Shown here: positions 11,428 to 21,015 of the stretch, in pieces | How positions within the stretch are numbered: the first letter of the stretch is position 1 | How the letters are laid out: each line of letters starts with the position of its first letter | DNA from: Terebella lapidaria | Taxonomy: Eukaryota; Annelida; Polychaeta; Terebellida; Terebellidae | Assembly (NCBI GenBank): GCA_949152475.1 | Contig: OX424556.1 | Span: 53,154,451 to 53,218,450, forward strand | Direction of reading: 5' to 3' | DNA: 64,000 bases | Made by a program: the position numbers and the translations under genes | The notes under the pieces: generated by a model | The model's input: the letters and a program-made list of their open reading frames with translations, nothing else | The model's database searches: none | Told to the model about the DNA's origin: nothing

Positions 11428-12598
11428 TGTATGTCACCGTTTCATTACCCATCACCACTCCCGTTTTGATCTTCACTGAAACACACGGTGGTCCTACGAT
11501 TTGGCGTTTAGTCGGGAAATTACGCCAGTGGTCGGGCGATACCAACGTTTAGTCGGGCAAATAGGCCCCAACGATGCAATGGATCACGACAGAAACGCAG
11601 GTAGTGACAATTAATCGAGGAAACGAAAGTAAATAACTATTGCATTGAGTATCGGAACCATTTAGGTGTCAAAAGAAATAGGTGTCCTGAGTGAATATGC
11701 CACATGCTAATCAATATCATTAACGCCGATTAGGTTGTCGCTCATGAATACGCGAATGATGAGACTAAATGGACTTTTAAAACATAATGACACACATATG
11801 ATTTATAATTCTCTGTATTTTATGGAATACATTTGCTCAGTGGTTTGGGATGGTTTTTTCTGTGATTTTGTGTGTCATTACTTGATAAAAGTTGTTTTTG
11901 GAGGAATACAAATTACTACGTTCCTAGTCGGGATCTGTTTTGGTGCAGGATATCCAACTTCGGCGTTTAGTCGGTCATCATGGCCATCTTCTGCCATTCG
12001 CTCTAGAGTTGTATACCTACTATCAAGGATCGTATCCTTGCTACTATGATGAACGGACTAGTCTGGTTCCGAAATAAATTTTGAACATGATATTTTCGAA
12101 TGAAGTTGATTGGCTAATGGGACTCATAGCCTAAAAGAATAGAATAGATTTTTGCATTGTGTGACCGACAGCTATTCCAAATATTGCATCGAGCTCCCTG
12201 TGGTGGTAATCAGGCATGCCTGGCGATATATTAAAATCCCGCTTGAAATTCTTGTAATGGTCGTTTCTGTTCACCCGAACAATTTCATACGAATATGAAG
12301 TACATTATTTTTGACAAAACGCCAGAATGCTAACCTATTATCCATTAAAATCTCACGAGTTTGTTCCAGATTAATATTCGTTTCGGCATTAATAAAGAAT
12401 GGACTTTAGAACAGTACTGCACATATATAACGAGTGATTGCGAACTATTATTGAAATTTCTCTAGGCTAAACGCGAAAAATCCCGATTGTAACTGCCAAG
12501 GACCAGCACTATCACAAATGGACAAACCCCGCTAGACGCCGTAGTCATGTCCCACTAGGTACGGTACAATAAATTTAGTTTGCAAAAATTTTAGTTTG
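11428..12598. other. Unassigned sequence
   Basis: I find no supported gene here. The motif GGCGTTTAGTCGG or a close variant occurs near 11501, 11548 and 11956, hinting at an old repeat or several copies of one short element. Small open frames (for example 11735-12049 on the plus strand) show no recognisable domain. Confidence 0.4.
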
Positions 12599-13073
12599 CT
12601 CTATTACAGCGTTATAACGCTCTATTACAGCGTTATAACGCTCTAATTTATAGCGTAATTACGCTCTAATTTACAGCGTTAATACGCTGTATTAGAGCGT
12701 TATTACGCTGTAATTTAAGCGTTATTACGCTCTAATTAGAGCGTAATTACGCTGTAAATTAGAGCGTAACTACGCTGTAATTAGAGCGTTATTACGCTGT
12801 ATTAGAGCGTTATTACGCTGTAATTTAAGCGTAATTACGCTTTATTAGAGCGTTATAACGCTGTAATTTACAGCGTAATTACGCTCTAATTACAGCGTTA
12901 TTACGCTGTATTAGAGCGTTATTACGCTGTAGTTTAAGTGTAATTACGCTGTAATTTACAGCATAATTACGCTCTAATTCACAGCGTTATAACGCTCTAA
13001 TACAGTGTAATGACGCTCTAAATTACAGCGTAATAACGCTCTAAATTACAGTGTAATAACGCTCTAAGTTACA
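12599..13073. repeat. Array of short palindromes, core GCGTWATWACGC
   Basis: Around twenty copies of a 12-nt core lie in about 475 bp, separated by AT-rich spacers such as TCTAATTTACA. The outer GCGT and ACGC are nearly always kept. The middle alternates among TTATAA, AATT and TTATTA forms, so each core is a perfect or near palindrome. The spacers (AGAG / CTCT) are also often complementary between neighbours, so long cruciforms are possible. No coding capacity. It could be a DNA-binding-site array or the core of an unrecognised transposon. Confidence 0.8.
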
Positions 13074-13301
13074 CCGCCAGAGACATCATCGGACCTGCTG
13101 GTTCATCAGCTCAATCATATGTAGGGGAATCTCAAAATTACTCTGATCTAGATATGTTTATTATAAATCACGACATTGGAAATATGATGGGAAGGTGAAC
13201 GGTTTAATTTAGAGCGAGAATTGTCTGTGCTGATTTTGATGGCAGTCCCGCGAGCGGCTTATTGACAGCTGACACTGCATTCACTTTAGCTGTTTAGGCC
13301 T

Positions 13302-13433
13302 TTATAATAGCCCCGCGTCCCGAAAAAAAAACCGAATTGACAATCTGAAATCTAGCTGTTGTTTTCATTGAAAACAACAAGCTGGATATCAGATTGTCAA
13401 CTCGTTGTTTTCAGGCCGTGGGGCTACTTTATA
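13302..13433. repeat. Foldback inverted repeat
   Basis: The inner arms TTGACAATCTG (13337) and CAGATTGTCAA (ending 13400) flank a second pair, GTTGTTTTC / GAAAACAAC. The outer arms TATAATAGCCCCGCG and CGTGGGGCTACTTTATA extend the pairing to about 13302-13433. The whole 130 bp can form one interrupted hairpin, like a small foldback MITE. I do not see a clear target-site duplication. Confidence 0.65.
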
Positions 13434-13728
13434 CACATGTACGATGATCTTCAAACCAGCAGCCATTTGGGCAAGGAAGAACATGATCGCAAATTTTTAG
13501 CTGTGTCGAAAAAACCTTCATGCATGTCATAAATTATTGGAAATGCAGATAATTTTCTGAAATGTCTCTGCAGTAGGCCTATGAACAAAACACTGAAAAA
13601 AAATCCATGAAAATGGATTTAGATCCAGCTCGAAAAACATTGTGCCTCCTAAATAAGAATTTTTTTTTTCAGAACCTTGAAAGTCTTACACATAGGTCTA
13701 AATAATACTCGGGTGATTTTTATACGGA

Positions 13729-13985
13729 CTCAACAAGGTAAAGCTTCTGACTTGTAGAGATTTCATATATAAAACGGAATAAGTTAACAATAATTTTACT
13801 AATTACCGGTTACAAGTCTTATTGGCCACAGTAATAATAGTTCTGACGAGAAACATTTATTATTGGGCTCAACAAGGTATATATTCTGCCCAGTGGGGAA
13901 TTCATAGCACTAATCAAATAGGTTAACATTAGTTTTACTAGTTAGATTTATAATTGACCACAGTAAAAATAGTTAGGACATGGCC
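13729..13985. repeat. Diverged 139-bp tandem duplication
   Basis: CTCAACAAGGTA occurs at 13729 and 13868. The following blocks match with clear divergence: GTTAACAATAATTTTACTA versus GTTAACATTAGTTTTACTA, and CCACAGTAATAATAGTT versus CCACAGTAAAAATAGTT. An old two-copy repeat without coding capacity. Confidence 0.6.
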
Positions 13986-14780
13986 AAATCAAATACAGTA
14001 TTCAAGGGTTTTTAAAGTCGAGTCGGCATTTTTCGTTTTTCGTCGATATCTCGGAAACGGTGCGTCGTAGAACGAAACGGACGTTATTTTTGGACTCGTC
14101 GCCCTAGTTCAAACCATCACGTGAATAGCATTCTCGGCTTCCAGTAAAAACAATCTAAATGATAGTTATCACAATAAGAAAACAAATATCATTATTTTAT
14201 TCGCCTGTGTTCCATTGTAACGCACGTGATTTGTCCAAGATTATTGTCCAATGTAACTGTGTATTCCATCTTACATGACAACAATCAGGACACTAGCTAT
14301 GGTGCATGAAGATAACACATGCGAGTTACCAAACGTTCCCTATTGGAAATATGGGTAAGATTGTGGTACAACAGTACAAAATTTGTGCAATGGATTCGAG
14401 AGTACGCTGCTAAACCTGAACATACGTGATTTGACTGTATGACAAATATGTAACGAACGTGATGAATGCACATGATGCATGATAGATCGCAGCATCTCAA
14501 CGACCTTCATACCAGCTATCTCAATTTATTTCAGTATGTTTTGATTATAAGGACCTAAACTTTGTGTGAACACATATAATAATATATACTAGTAACGCCA
14601 TGATTCGAATGAACGTACTGTGTAGTGGTACACCAGTATTCTGTGACAGACTCCCTGACGCACGTGACTATTGCTTCCTTTGAAGATATTCCTCAATAAT
14701 TTATTGATAGCAATAGAAACTATTCCTTAACATCTGTCACTGGTTGAGCTCACTACTCATATTGAGTAGTTATTTTATTG
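13986..14780. other. Unassigned sequence
   Basis: AT-rich intergenic sequence. I see no gene, RNA gene or clear repeat. Confidence 0.4.
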
Positions 14781-16050
14781 AATCGATTATGCAGGTTTGG
14801 CGGCCATTTTTATGCCGAAAATGGCTGTTTTCGATGTTTTCAACTTTAAAAATTATTTTCTCAAAAACTGTCTGATCAGTTTTGAGATTTTAGTTTCGAA
14901 ATGTTCCCCTCATGTATCTTTATAATGTGTATAAGTTGCTCTTGAATCGCAGGTCTGCGTGTGGCGGCCATTTTGATGTTTTTTTTACGGGGCCCAAATA
15001 GGATTTTCCCATGTTAAATTCTCCTATGCTTCATAATGGGCCTTGATATCTCACTTAATATTGAGATTAGAGACTTGGAATCAATTGTGGACATATAGGA
15101 AATGATATATGCTGAATATTCTCGTGACCTTGAATTTGACCTTTAACCTCATTTTCAAGGTCAGAGCACAAAATGGCCAATATCTCGCTTATTATTGACT
15201 TTACAGCTTAGGAATCAATTGTGGACGTATATGAAATGATATATATTGAATACTCTGATGACCTTGAAATTGATCTTTGACCTGATTTTCAAGGTCAAAG
15301 CACAGAATGGCTATTATCTCGCTTATTATCGACTTTACAGCTTAGAAATCAAATGTGGACATATAGGAAACGATATATGCTGAATATACTTGTAACCTTG
15401 AAGTTACCAGACCATCGGTCCGATCACCTATTGGCTAGCCGGAAAGCTACAGGTCCTTAGGCCTATGTTTTTCTTATTGACGCATAACACTCCTCATATG
15501 TACCCCTGTGACGTGTATAAGTTTCGTTGCCCTTGAATCGCTCGAAGTGGGCCATTCTGGGCCCAAACTCGGCCCAAATGCGACTTTCCCATGTTAAATA
15601 CTCCTATGCTTTATAATGGGACACATTATGCCTAATATCTCACTTAATATTGAGATTAGAGACTATGAGATATATGCTGAATATTCTCGTGACCTTGAAT
15701 TTGACCTTCGACCTCATTTTCAAGGTCACAGGACAAAAGGGCTAATATCTAGCTCATTATCGACTTTACAGCTCAGGAAGCAATTGTGAACATAAAGGAA
15801 ATGATATATGCTGAATATTCTGGTGACCTTTGACCTCATTTTCGAGGTCACATCACAGAATGGCTAATATCTCACTTATTGTTGACTTCACAGCTTGTGA
15901 ATCTATTGTGCGCATACTAGGAGTGATATATTTGTTAAATATTTTATGGCCTTGTATTCATTAATAACTTTATTTTCAAGGTCACTGGACAAAAGGCTAA
16001 TATCTAAAATGTATATTGTCCGGTAAACTCTCTTAGCCCTTGGGCTAATT
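14781..16050 (+). repeat. Hairpin-ended family, compound fragments
   Basis: A body fragment begins with GGCGGCCATTTTTATGCCG. Diverged 134-bp units follow (about 15040-15400 and 15660-16000), broken by a degenerate start hairpin (about 15403-15431). The terminal block TTGTCCGGTAAAC and hairpin TTAGCCCTTGGGCTAA lie at 16017-16048. At least two copies are joined. Confidence 0.65.
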
Positions 16051-16352
16051 TTTTAGGTTCCCAAAAAAATGCCTATCGGACCTTTGGTGGTCCGATAACC
16101 TATTGCCATGGCGTTGCGTCCGTCGTCCGTCAACATTAATATCTTTGAAGTTTACAATCGAATCTTCCCGAAATTTTGCACAAAAATGCCTAAAAATATT
16201 TCGAGAGGGAGGTATTTTTTTATTTTTTTTTTATTTTCGCATTTTTGGCGGCCATTTTTGTCGAAAAATGGCCAATTTTGAACTTTTGCAGGCATTTTCT
16301 CAAAAACTGTTCGATCAGTTTTGTCTCAAAAGATTCCCCTCATGTACCTCTG
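16051..16352 (+). repeat. Hairpin-ended family, 5' end fragment
   Basis: This holds a start hairpin with a small insertion (AGGTTCC...ATCGGACC / GGTCCGATAACCT, about 16053-16102), a short GTCC tract and the AT-rich body. It continues without a break into the duplicated block starting at 16353. Confidence 0.6.
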
Positions 16353-17044
16353 AGATGTGTATAAGTTTGGTTGCTCTTGAATCGCCGATCTGCGTGTGGC
16401 GGCCATTTTCATTTTCTCGACTGGCCCCAAATGGGACTTTCCCATGTTAAATACTCCTATGCTTTACAATTGTACACATTATGCCTAATATCTCACCTAA
16501 TATTGAGATTAGAGACTAGGAATCAATTGTGAACATATAGGAAATGATATATTTAGTTTAATAAGTATTTATTCAAGAGAAGTGTGCATCGACCAACAGG
16601 GCAAAGCCCTATATTAAGGTCTCTGCTGTGTATATACAGGTGCAATGACAATACAACAATACGAACATATGTACACAATGAACGTATTTACAAAATTATA
16701 TACACATGGTATATTTCCATTCGGGACTGAATGGATATGGATGTGAAATAATTACAAATGATTATTGTAATATAAATAATGAATGTCTCAATAATATGGT
16801 TCGTATACAAACATAATCATGGTGAGATTTGTCAAACCGAGTTCCATGACGGGGACGATGACGGGTAACAATCTCGAACTGAAGTCTTCGATTATCACCA
16901 GCCACAATTCCTCGTCACGAGTGTGATATTGACATTTGTGATCATTTCTGTACTACCATGGACGCCAACACTCAGAGTAATATTAGTTTATTACAGCAAA
17001 TGAGAAACACTATAGCTTGAATATTGTTAGCGTATCTCATTAGA

Positions 17045-19486
17045 TTAGGAGAAACGTTCCGTCTCTTTCATGAAAAATTGGACAGCCATCAGTATTGTTT
17101 CACTCGACTCAACACTTAGACTGGAGTCCCCGAATAGTAGAGTAGTAGTAGTGATAGGTAAAAAATCACTGAGACTACTAATTAAAATTGTCCGTTGTTC
17201 AGAATACCTTGAACAATGGAAAAAGTAGTGACACGTATCTTCTATTACAGGGCCACAAACACAGAAGGGAGAGTCTACTACATGCAAATTGAAGTGTAAG
17301 TGCGATTTCAGCAGACTACATCCGATTCTCATTCGTGTGTGATGAATGTCACAAAACCGATCACCAATGCCAAACCAAGAAATTTTGGGTGGCGATGGAA
17401 AATGCTTTTTCAATTTGCGGTCAAATGTTAATAAAGTAGGGGCATTACGGATATCCAATGGGAGCTCATTCCACTCCCTAAGTGTCGAGGGAAAGAATGA
17501 ATTATCAAATAGTCCCAGTCTGGATCGATATGTGGTTAAATTGCTCGTGTTACGGAGAGCATAATTGTGACGTTCGGCCACAGTAGGCTGAAGTAAATCT
17601 ACGAGATATGAAGGAGCTAATCCGTTCATAATTTTGTAGAACCACTTCAATTTGTGGATTTTTCTCCTGTCAAACAAGGAATACCACCCCAGCTCTGTAT
17701 ACAGGCTTTGAACATTACACCTTTCGGTCGCACCAGATATAATTATCATTGCCCGTATATGAACACGTTCAAGTTTGGCAAGGTCACACATTGGTGCATT
17801 GTCCCGTACGGCATCACCGTATTCCAATACAGGCAAAACAAAAGACATGTAAAATCTTTCAAGTAATTGCCTGGGTAGCTTGTATTTGAAGCTATGAATA
17901 ATATTTAATCTTTTCATAGCTTTAGACACAATCTCATCAATATGTTCACCCCACGACAAGTTGTGTGTCAGGGTTAGTCCCAGGTGTTTGTGAGATTTGA
18001 CATCGTCGATCTCACTCCGGTCCATGTGTAGTTTAGAATGGCTGTCCCTGTCGTGTTTATTACTAATTAGCATGGACTTTGTTTTTGGAAAACTGAAGGT
18101 GACTAGCCATTTTTCAGACCAATCTTGTTTAGCCTGGAGATCGGCCTCTATGCAACGATTAGTCATATCTCGATTATCTATTTCGACGAACAAGCAAGTG
18201 TCGTCGGCAAATAATCGAATGTTAGTGAACCGTACCACCTCGGTAATATCATTAATAAAAATTAGGAACAAGAGGGGTCCGAGAATTGAACCTTGGGGGA
18301 CTCCTGCTGATAGTGTACCCCAATCAGAATGTTCACCATTCAGACACACTCGTTGTTGTCTATCCTCAAGATAGCTCTTAATCCACAATAGGATAGGACC
18401 ACGCACACCAATCTTCTGAAGCTTATATAGTAGTCCTTTGTGCCACACTCGATCAAATGCGCGGCTTATATCTAAAAAGACTACACTCACTTCTTTACCT
18501 TTGTCCACATTATCACAAAATTTGTGATAAATTTCCAGCAGCTGGGTTATGGTTGAAGAGCCAGTCACGAACCCAGACTGCCAGCAAGACAGTGCGCAGC
18601 AATCACGTAGATGATTATACAGGTGTTTGAACACAATTTTTTCGAGCATTTTAGCAGTTGTGTTCAGCAAGGACACAGGCCTATAATTAGCAGGGTCACT
18701 TTTTTCACCTTTTTTGTATATTGGGATTACATTTGCTTGTTTCCACTGCTTAGGCATTCTACACTTTAACAGACTAAGACTAAACAGTCGACACATAGAG
18801 TCGGACAAAGCCGAACCAAGCAATTTGAGCAGCTTAGGGCCCAGGCCGTCAGGTCCATATGCTTTCGCCGTGTTCAAAAGTGATAATTGGTCCAAAACGT
18901 CTCTGAGTGTGATATCAATGTGACTCAGGACAGGATGGCCTTGAGCCAGAGCGTTATCACCATCTGGTGGCTCAGCCCCATTCTCATTAATGAAAGATTT
19001 CTGGAGAAACAAACTATTGAATATATTTGCCTTCTCGGTATTATCGGTAATCGCGGAGCCGTTATGATATATTGAAGGAATATTGAAATCAGAATTCACA
19101 CCAAGAACTTTCTTGTAAATATTCCAGCATTCGATTTTTGTGGAGAATTTACGGTTAGAAAGTTTCGTTTCTTGATTTCGTTCATAGTGGCGTTGGGCAT
19201 CACGACAATCTTGAATATATACATTTCTGATTTTGCGATATTTTGCCCAATTCTGATCAGTGTTAGTTTTCTTAGCCTGCCTATGGAATCGTTCAACTTT
19301 GCGACGTATTCGCCTGAGATTGTTGCTGTACAATGACAAAACTAGGTGAGTGTGTTTTCCAGCACACGGGAAAGATCGAGTTTGAACTGGCGGAAGAATA
19401 CAAGAGAGCACGAGACCGAAGGTCGAGTGCTTTCTGATGTTCTTCCGCCAGGTCAAACGAGATCTTTCCCGTGTGCTGGAAAACAC
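17045..19486 (-). CDS. LINE ORF2 reverse transcriptase (duplicate copy)
   Basis: This 813-codon frame is open. The first ~52 residues come from an inserted foldback, not from the LINE; LINE sequence starts at LYSNNLRRIRRKV. RT blocks: YRPVSLLNTTAKMLEK, FLDISRAFDRVWHKGLL, SAGVPQGSILGPLLF and the catalytic LFADDTCLF. Near the C-terminus is a cysteine-histidine cluster (SPFCVCG...CHYFFHC), common at the end of CR1/Jockey-group ORF2 proteins. It differs from the other copy (21016-23457) at very few residues, for example Gln versus His after the ADLQAK stretch. Intact RT, but without its endonuclease. Confidence 0.85.
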   Translation of the reverse strand: MFSSTRERSRLTWRKNIRKHSTFGLVLSCILPPVQTRSFPCAGKHTHLVLSLYSNNLRRIRRKVERFHRQAKKTNTDQNWAKYRKIRNVYIQDCRDAQRHYERNQETKLSNRKFSTKIECWNIYKKVLGVNSDFNIPSIYHNGSAITDNTEKANIFNSLFLQKSFINENGAEPPDGDNALAQGHPVLSHIDITLRDVLDQLSLLNTAKAYGPDGLGPKLLKLLGSALSDSMCRLFSLSLLKCRMPKQWKQANVIPIYKKGEKSDPANYRPVSLLNTTAKMLEKIVFKHLYNHLRDCCALSCWQSGFVTGSSTITQLLEIYHKFCDNVDKGKEVSVVFLDISRAFDRVWHKGLLYKLQKIGVRGPILLWIKSYLEDRQQRVCLNGEHSDWGTLSAGVPQGSILGPLLFLIFINDITEVVRFTNIRLFADDTCLFVEIDNRDMTNRCIEADLQAKQDWSEKWLVTFSFPKTKSMLISNKHDRDSHSKLHMDRSEIDDVKSHKHLGLTLTHNLSWGEHIDEIVSKAMKRLNIIHSFKYKLPRQLLERFYMSFVLPVLEYGDAVRDNAPMCDLAKLERVHIRAMIIISGATERCNVQSLYTELGWYSLFDRRKIHKLKWFYKIMNGLAPSYLVDLLQPTVAERHNYALRNTSNLTTYRSRLGLFDNSFFPSTLREWNELPLDIRNAPTLLTFDRKLKKHFPSPPKISWFGIGDRFCDIHHTRMRIGCSLLKSHLHFNLHVVDSPFCVCGPVIEDTCHYFFHCSRYSEQRTILISSLSDFLPITTTTLLFGDSSLSVESSETILMAVQFFMKETERFS

Positions 19487-19976
19487 ACGAAACAGGTTTT
19501 GTTTTTATCACATGCTATAAATTTATGATTCTGAAATATTTGAAAACCCAAACCATGTACATTAGAGTGAAATTGTACCAAAGATTGCAAGAACTTCTTA
19601 CAATCCTTGATTGTACCAAGGACCCTTGTACTGAGCAGATCGAAGACCCGTAAACATGTGCGTTGCTAGGAAACAGTATAAACAATGCAGATCATCTGGT
19701 CGTCAATTACTTTGTATTATGACGTCACGGTGGTTGTTCGTTTTCTGCATGGTTATATGCTGCTAAGGTTGAATCGCGTGATGTTTCATTGTCACGTCAT
19801 AGAACACTCGTGATTTCATTGTTCTCTCAAATCATGTGAATATGTGAAATGTGAAGCAAAATGTGAAGAAAAAAATAGTGCAAACATGATGTTTCCGGCA
19901 AAGGTTATCACACTGTCGGAAATCACTGTGTGTTCCTACTGTTTGTAGTGTAAGATAAATTCATAGCATGTGATAA
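19332..19976. mobile_element. Compound palindromic insertion in the LINE (copy 1)
   Basis: It splits LINE ORF2 between the codons for DKP and YSNNL. Excising it exactly rejoins the frame with a Trp codon and leaves no target-site duplication. Two parts are visible. First, a foldback (about 19336-19503) with ~50-bp arms beginning GTGTGTTTTCCAGCACACGG and an inner palindrome GCACGAGACC/GGTCGAGTGC. Second, a ~472-bp segment bounded by inverted TTATCACATGCTAT (19505) and ATAGCATGTGATAA (ending 19976). No protein is encoded. The family is unknown. Confidence 0.7.
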
Positions 19977-21015
19977 CACGGTTTATCATGACGTCGAACA
20001 GTAACTAGGCGATTGGGAATATACACTTTAGCAGCATCGATCACAGTTGTGGTCCAAGCTGTTACTGCTTGGTCAATGTCAGTGAAATAATTGCAGACCA
20101 CATTCCAATCAATGGTGTTCAGATGGTTTCTAAGGCCCACAAGGTCTGCACGGTTGTAGTCCCACATCAGCCTTGTATATGACTTGTATATGTGTTATAC
20201 CTATAGTACAGTGGTCATTGGACATCAAAGGTGCAAGAACATGAGTGTCAATTACATACGCGTTCATGTTACTCACTATACGGTCCAGACATGTCTGTGA
20301 ACTGATGGTTATTCGAATGGCGAAGATGTGTATAAGTTTGGTTGCTCTTGAATCGCCGATCTGCGTGTGGCGGCCATTTTCATTTTCTCGACTGGCCCCA
20401 AATGGGACTTTCCCATGTTAAATACTCCTATGCTTTACAATTGTACACATTATGCCTAATATCTCACCTAATATTGAGATTAGAGACTAGGAATCAATTG
20501 TGAACATATAGGAAATGATATATTTAGTTTAATAAGTATTTATTCAAGAGAAGTGTGCATCGACCAACAGGGCAAAGCCCTATATTAAGGTCTCTGCTGT
20601 GTATATACATGTGCAATGACAATACAACAATACGAACATATGTACACAATGAACGTATTTACAAAATTATATACACATGGTATATTTTCATTCGGGACTG
20701 AATGGATATGGATGTGAAATAATTACAAATGATTATTGTAATATAAATAATGAATGTCTCAATAATATGGTTCGTATACAAACATAATCATGGTGAGATT
20801 TGTCAAACCGAGTTCCATGACGGGGACGATGACGGGTAACAATCTCGAACTGAAGTCTTCGATTATCACCAGCCACAATTCCTCGTCACGAGTGTGATAT
20901 TGACATTTGTGATCATTTCTGTACTACCATGGACGCCAACACTCAGAGTAATATTAGTTTATTACAGCAAATGAGAAACACTATAGCTTGAATATTGTTA
21001 GCGTATCTCATTAGA

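Larger units (their letters stand above)
16353..20316. repeat. Tandem duplication, copy 1 (3,964 bp)
   Basis: This block repeats at 20324-24287 with a constant offset of 3,971 bp and only a handful of substitutions. It contains about 0.2 kb of hairpin-element sequence, the LINE 3' end, the LINE RT, a 645-bp insertion and the start of the LINE linker region. It stops inside LINE ORF2 after TTATTCGA, where copy 2 goes on into the endonuclease. Seven extra bases (ATGGCGA) lie at the junction. Either a very recent duplication or an assembly artefact. Confidence 0.85.
16555..20316 (-). mobile_element. Partial LINE (3' part), duplicated copy
   Basis: This is the same LINE as at 20526-27354, but only its 3' portion: RT, 3' UTR with an AATAAA signal on the minus strand (16568-16573), and part of the endonuclease-RT linker. 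It lacks ORF1 and most of the endonuclease because the duplication boundary cuts through ORF2. It also carries the same 645-bp insertion (19332-19976) as the full copy, so the duplication came after that insertion. Confidence 0.85.

Noticed and set aside
12599-13073. CRISPR array
   Set aside because: Repeats are short palindromes with no unique spacers, in a eukaryotic context with no cas genes.
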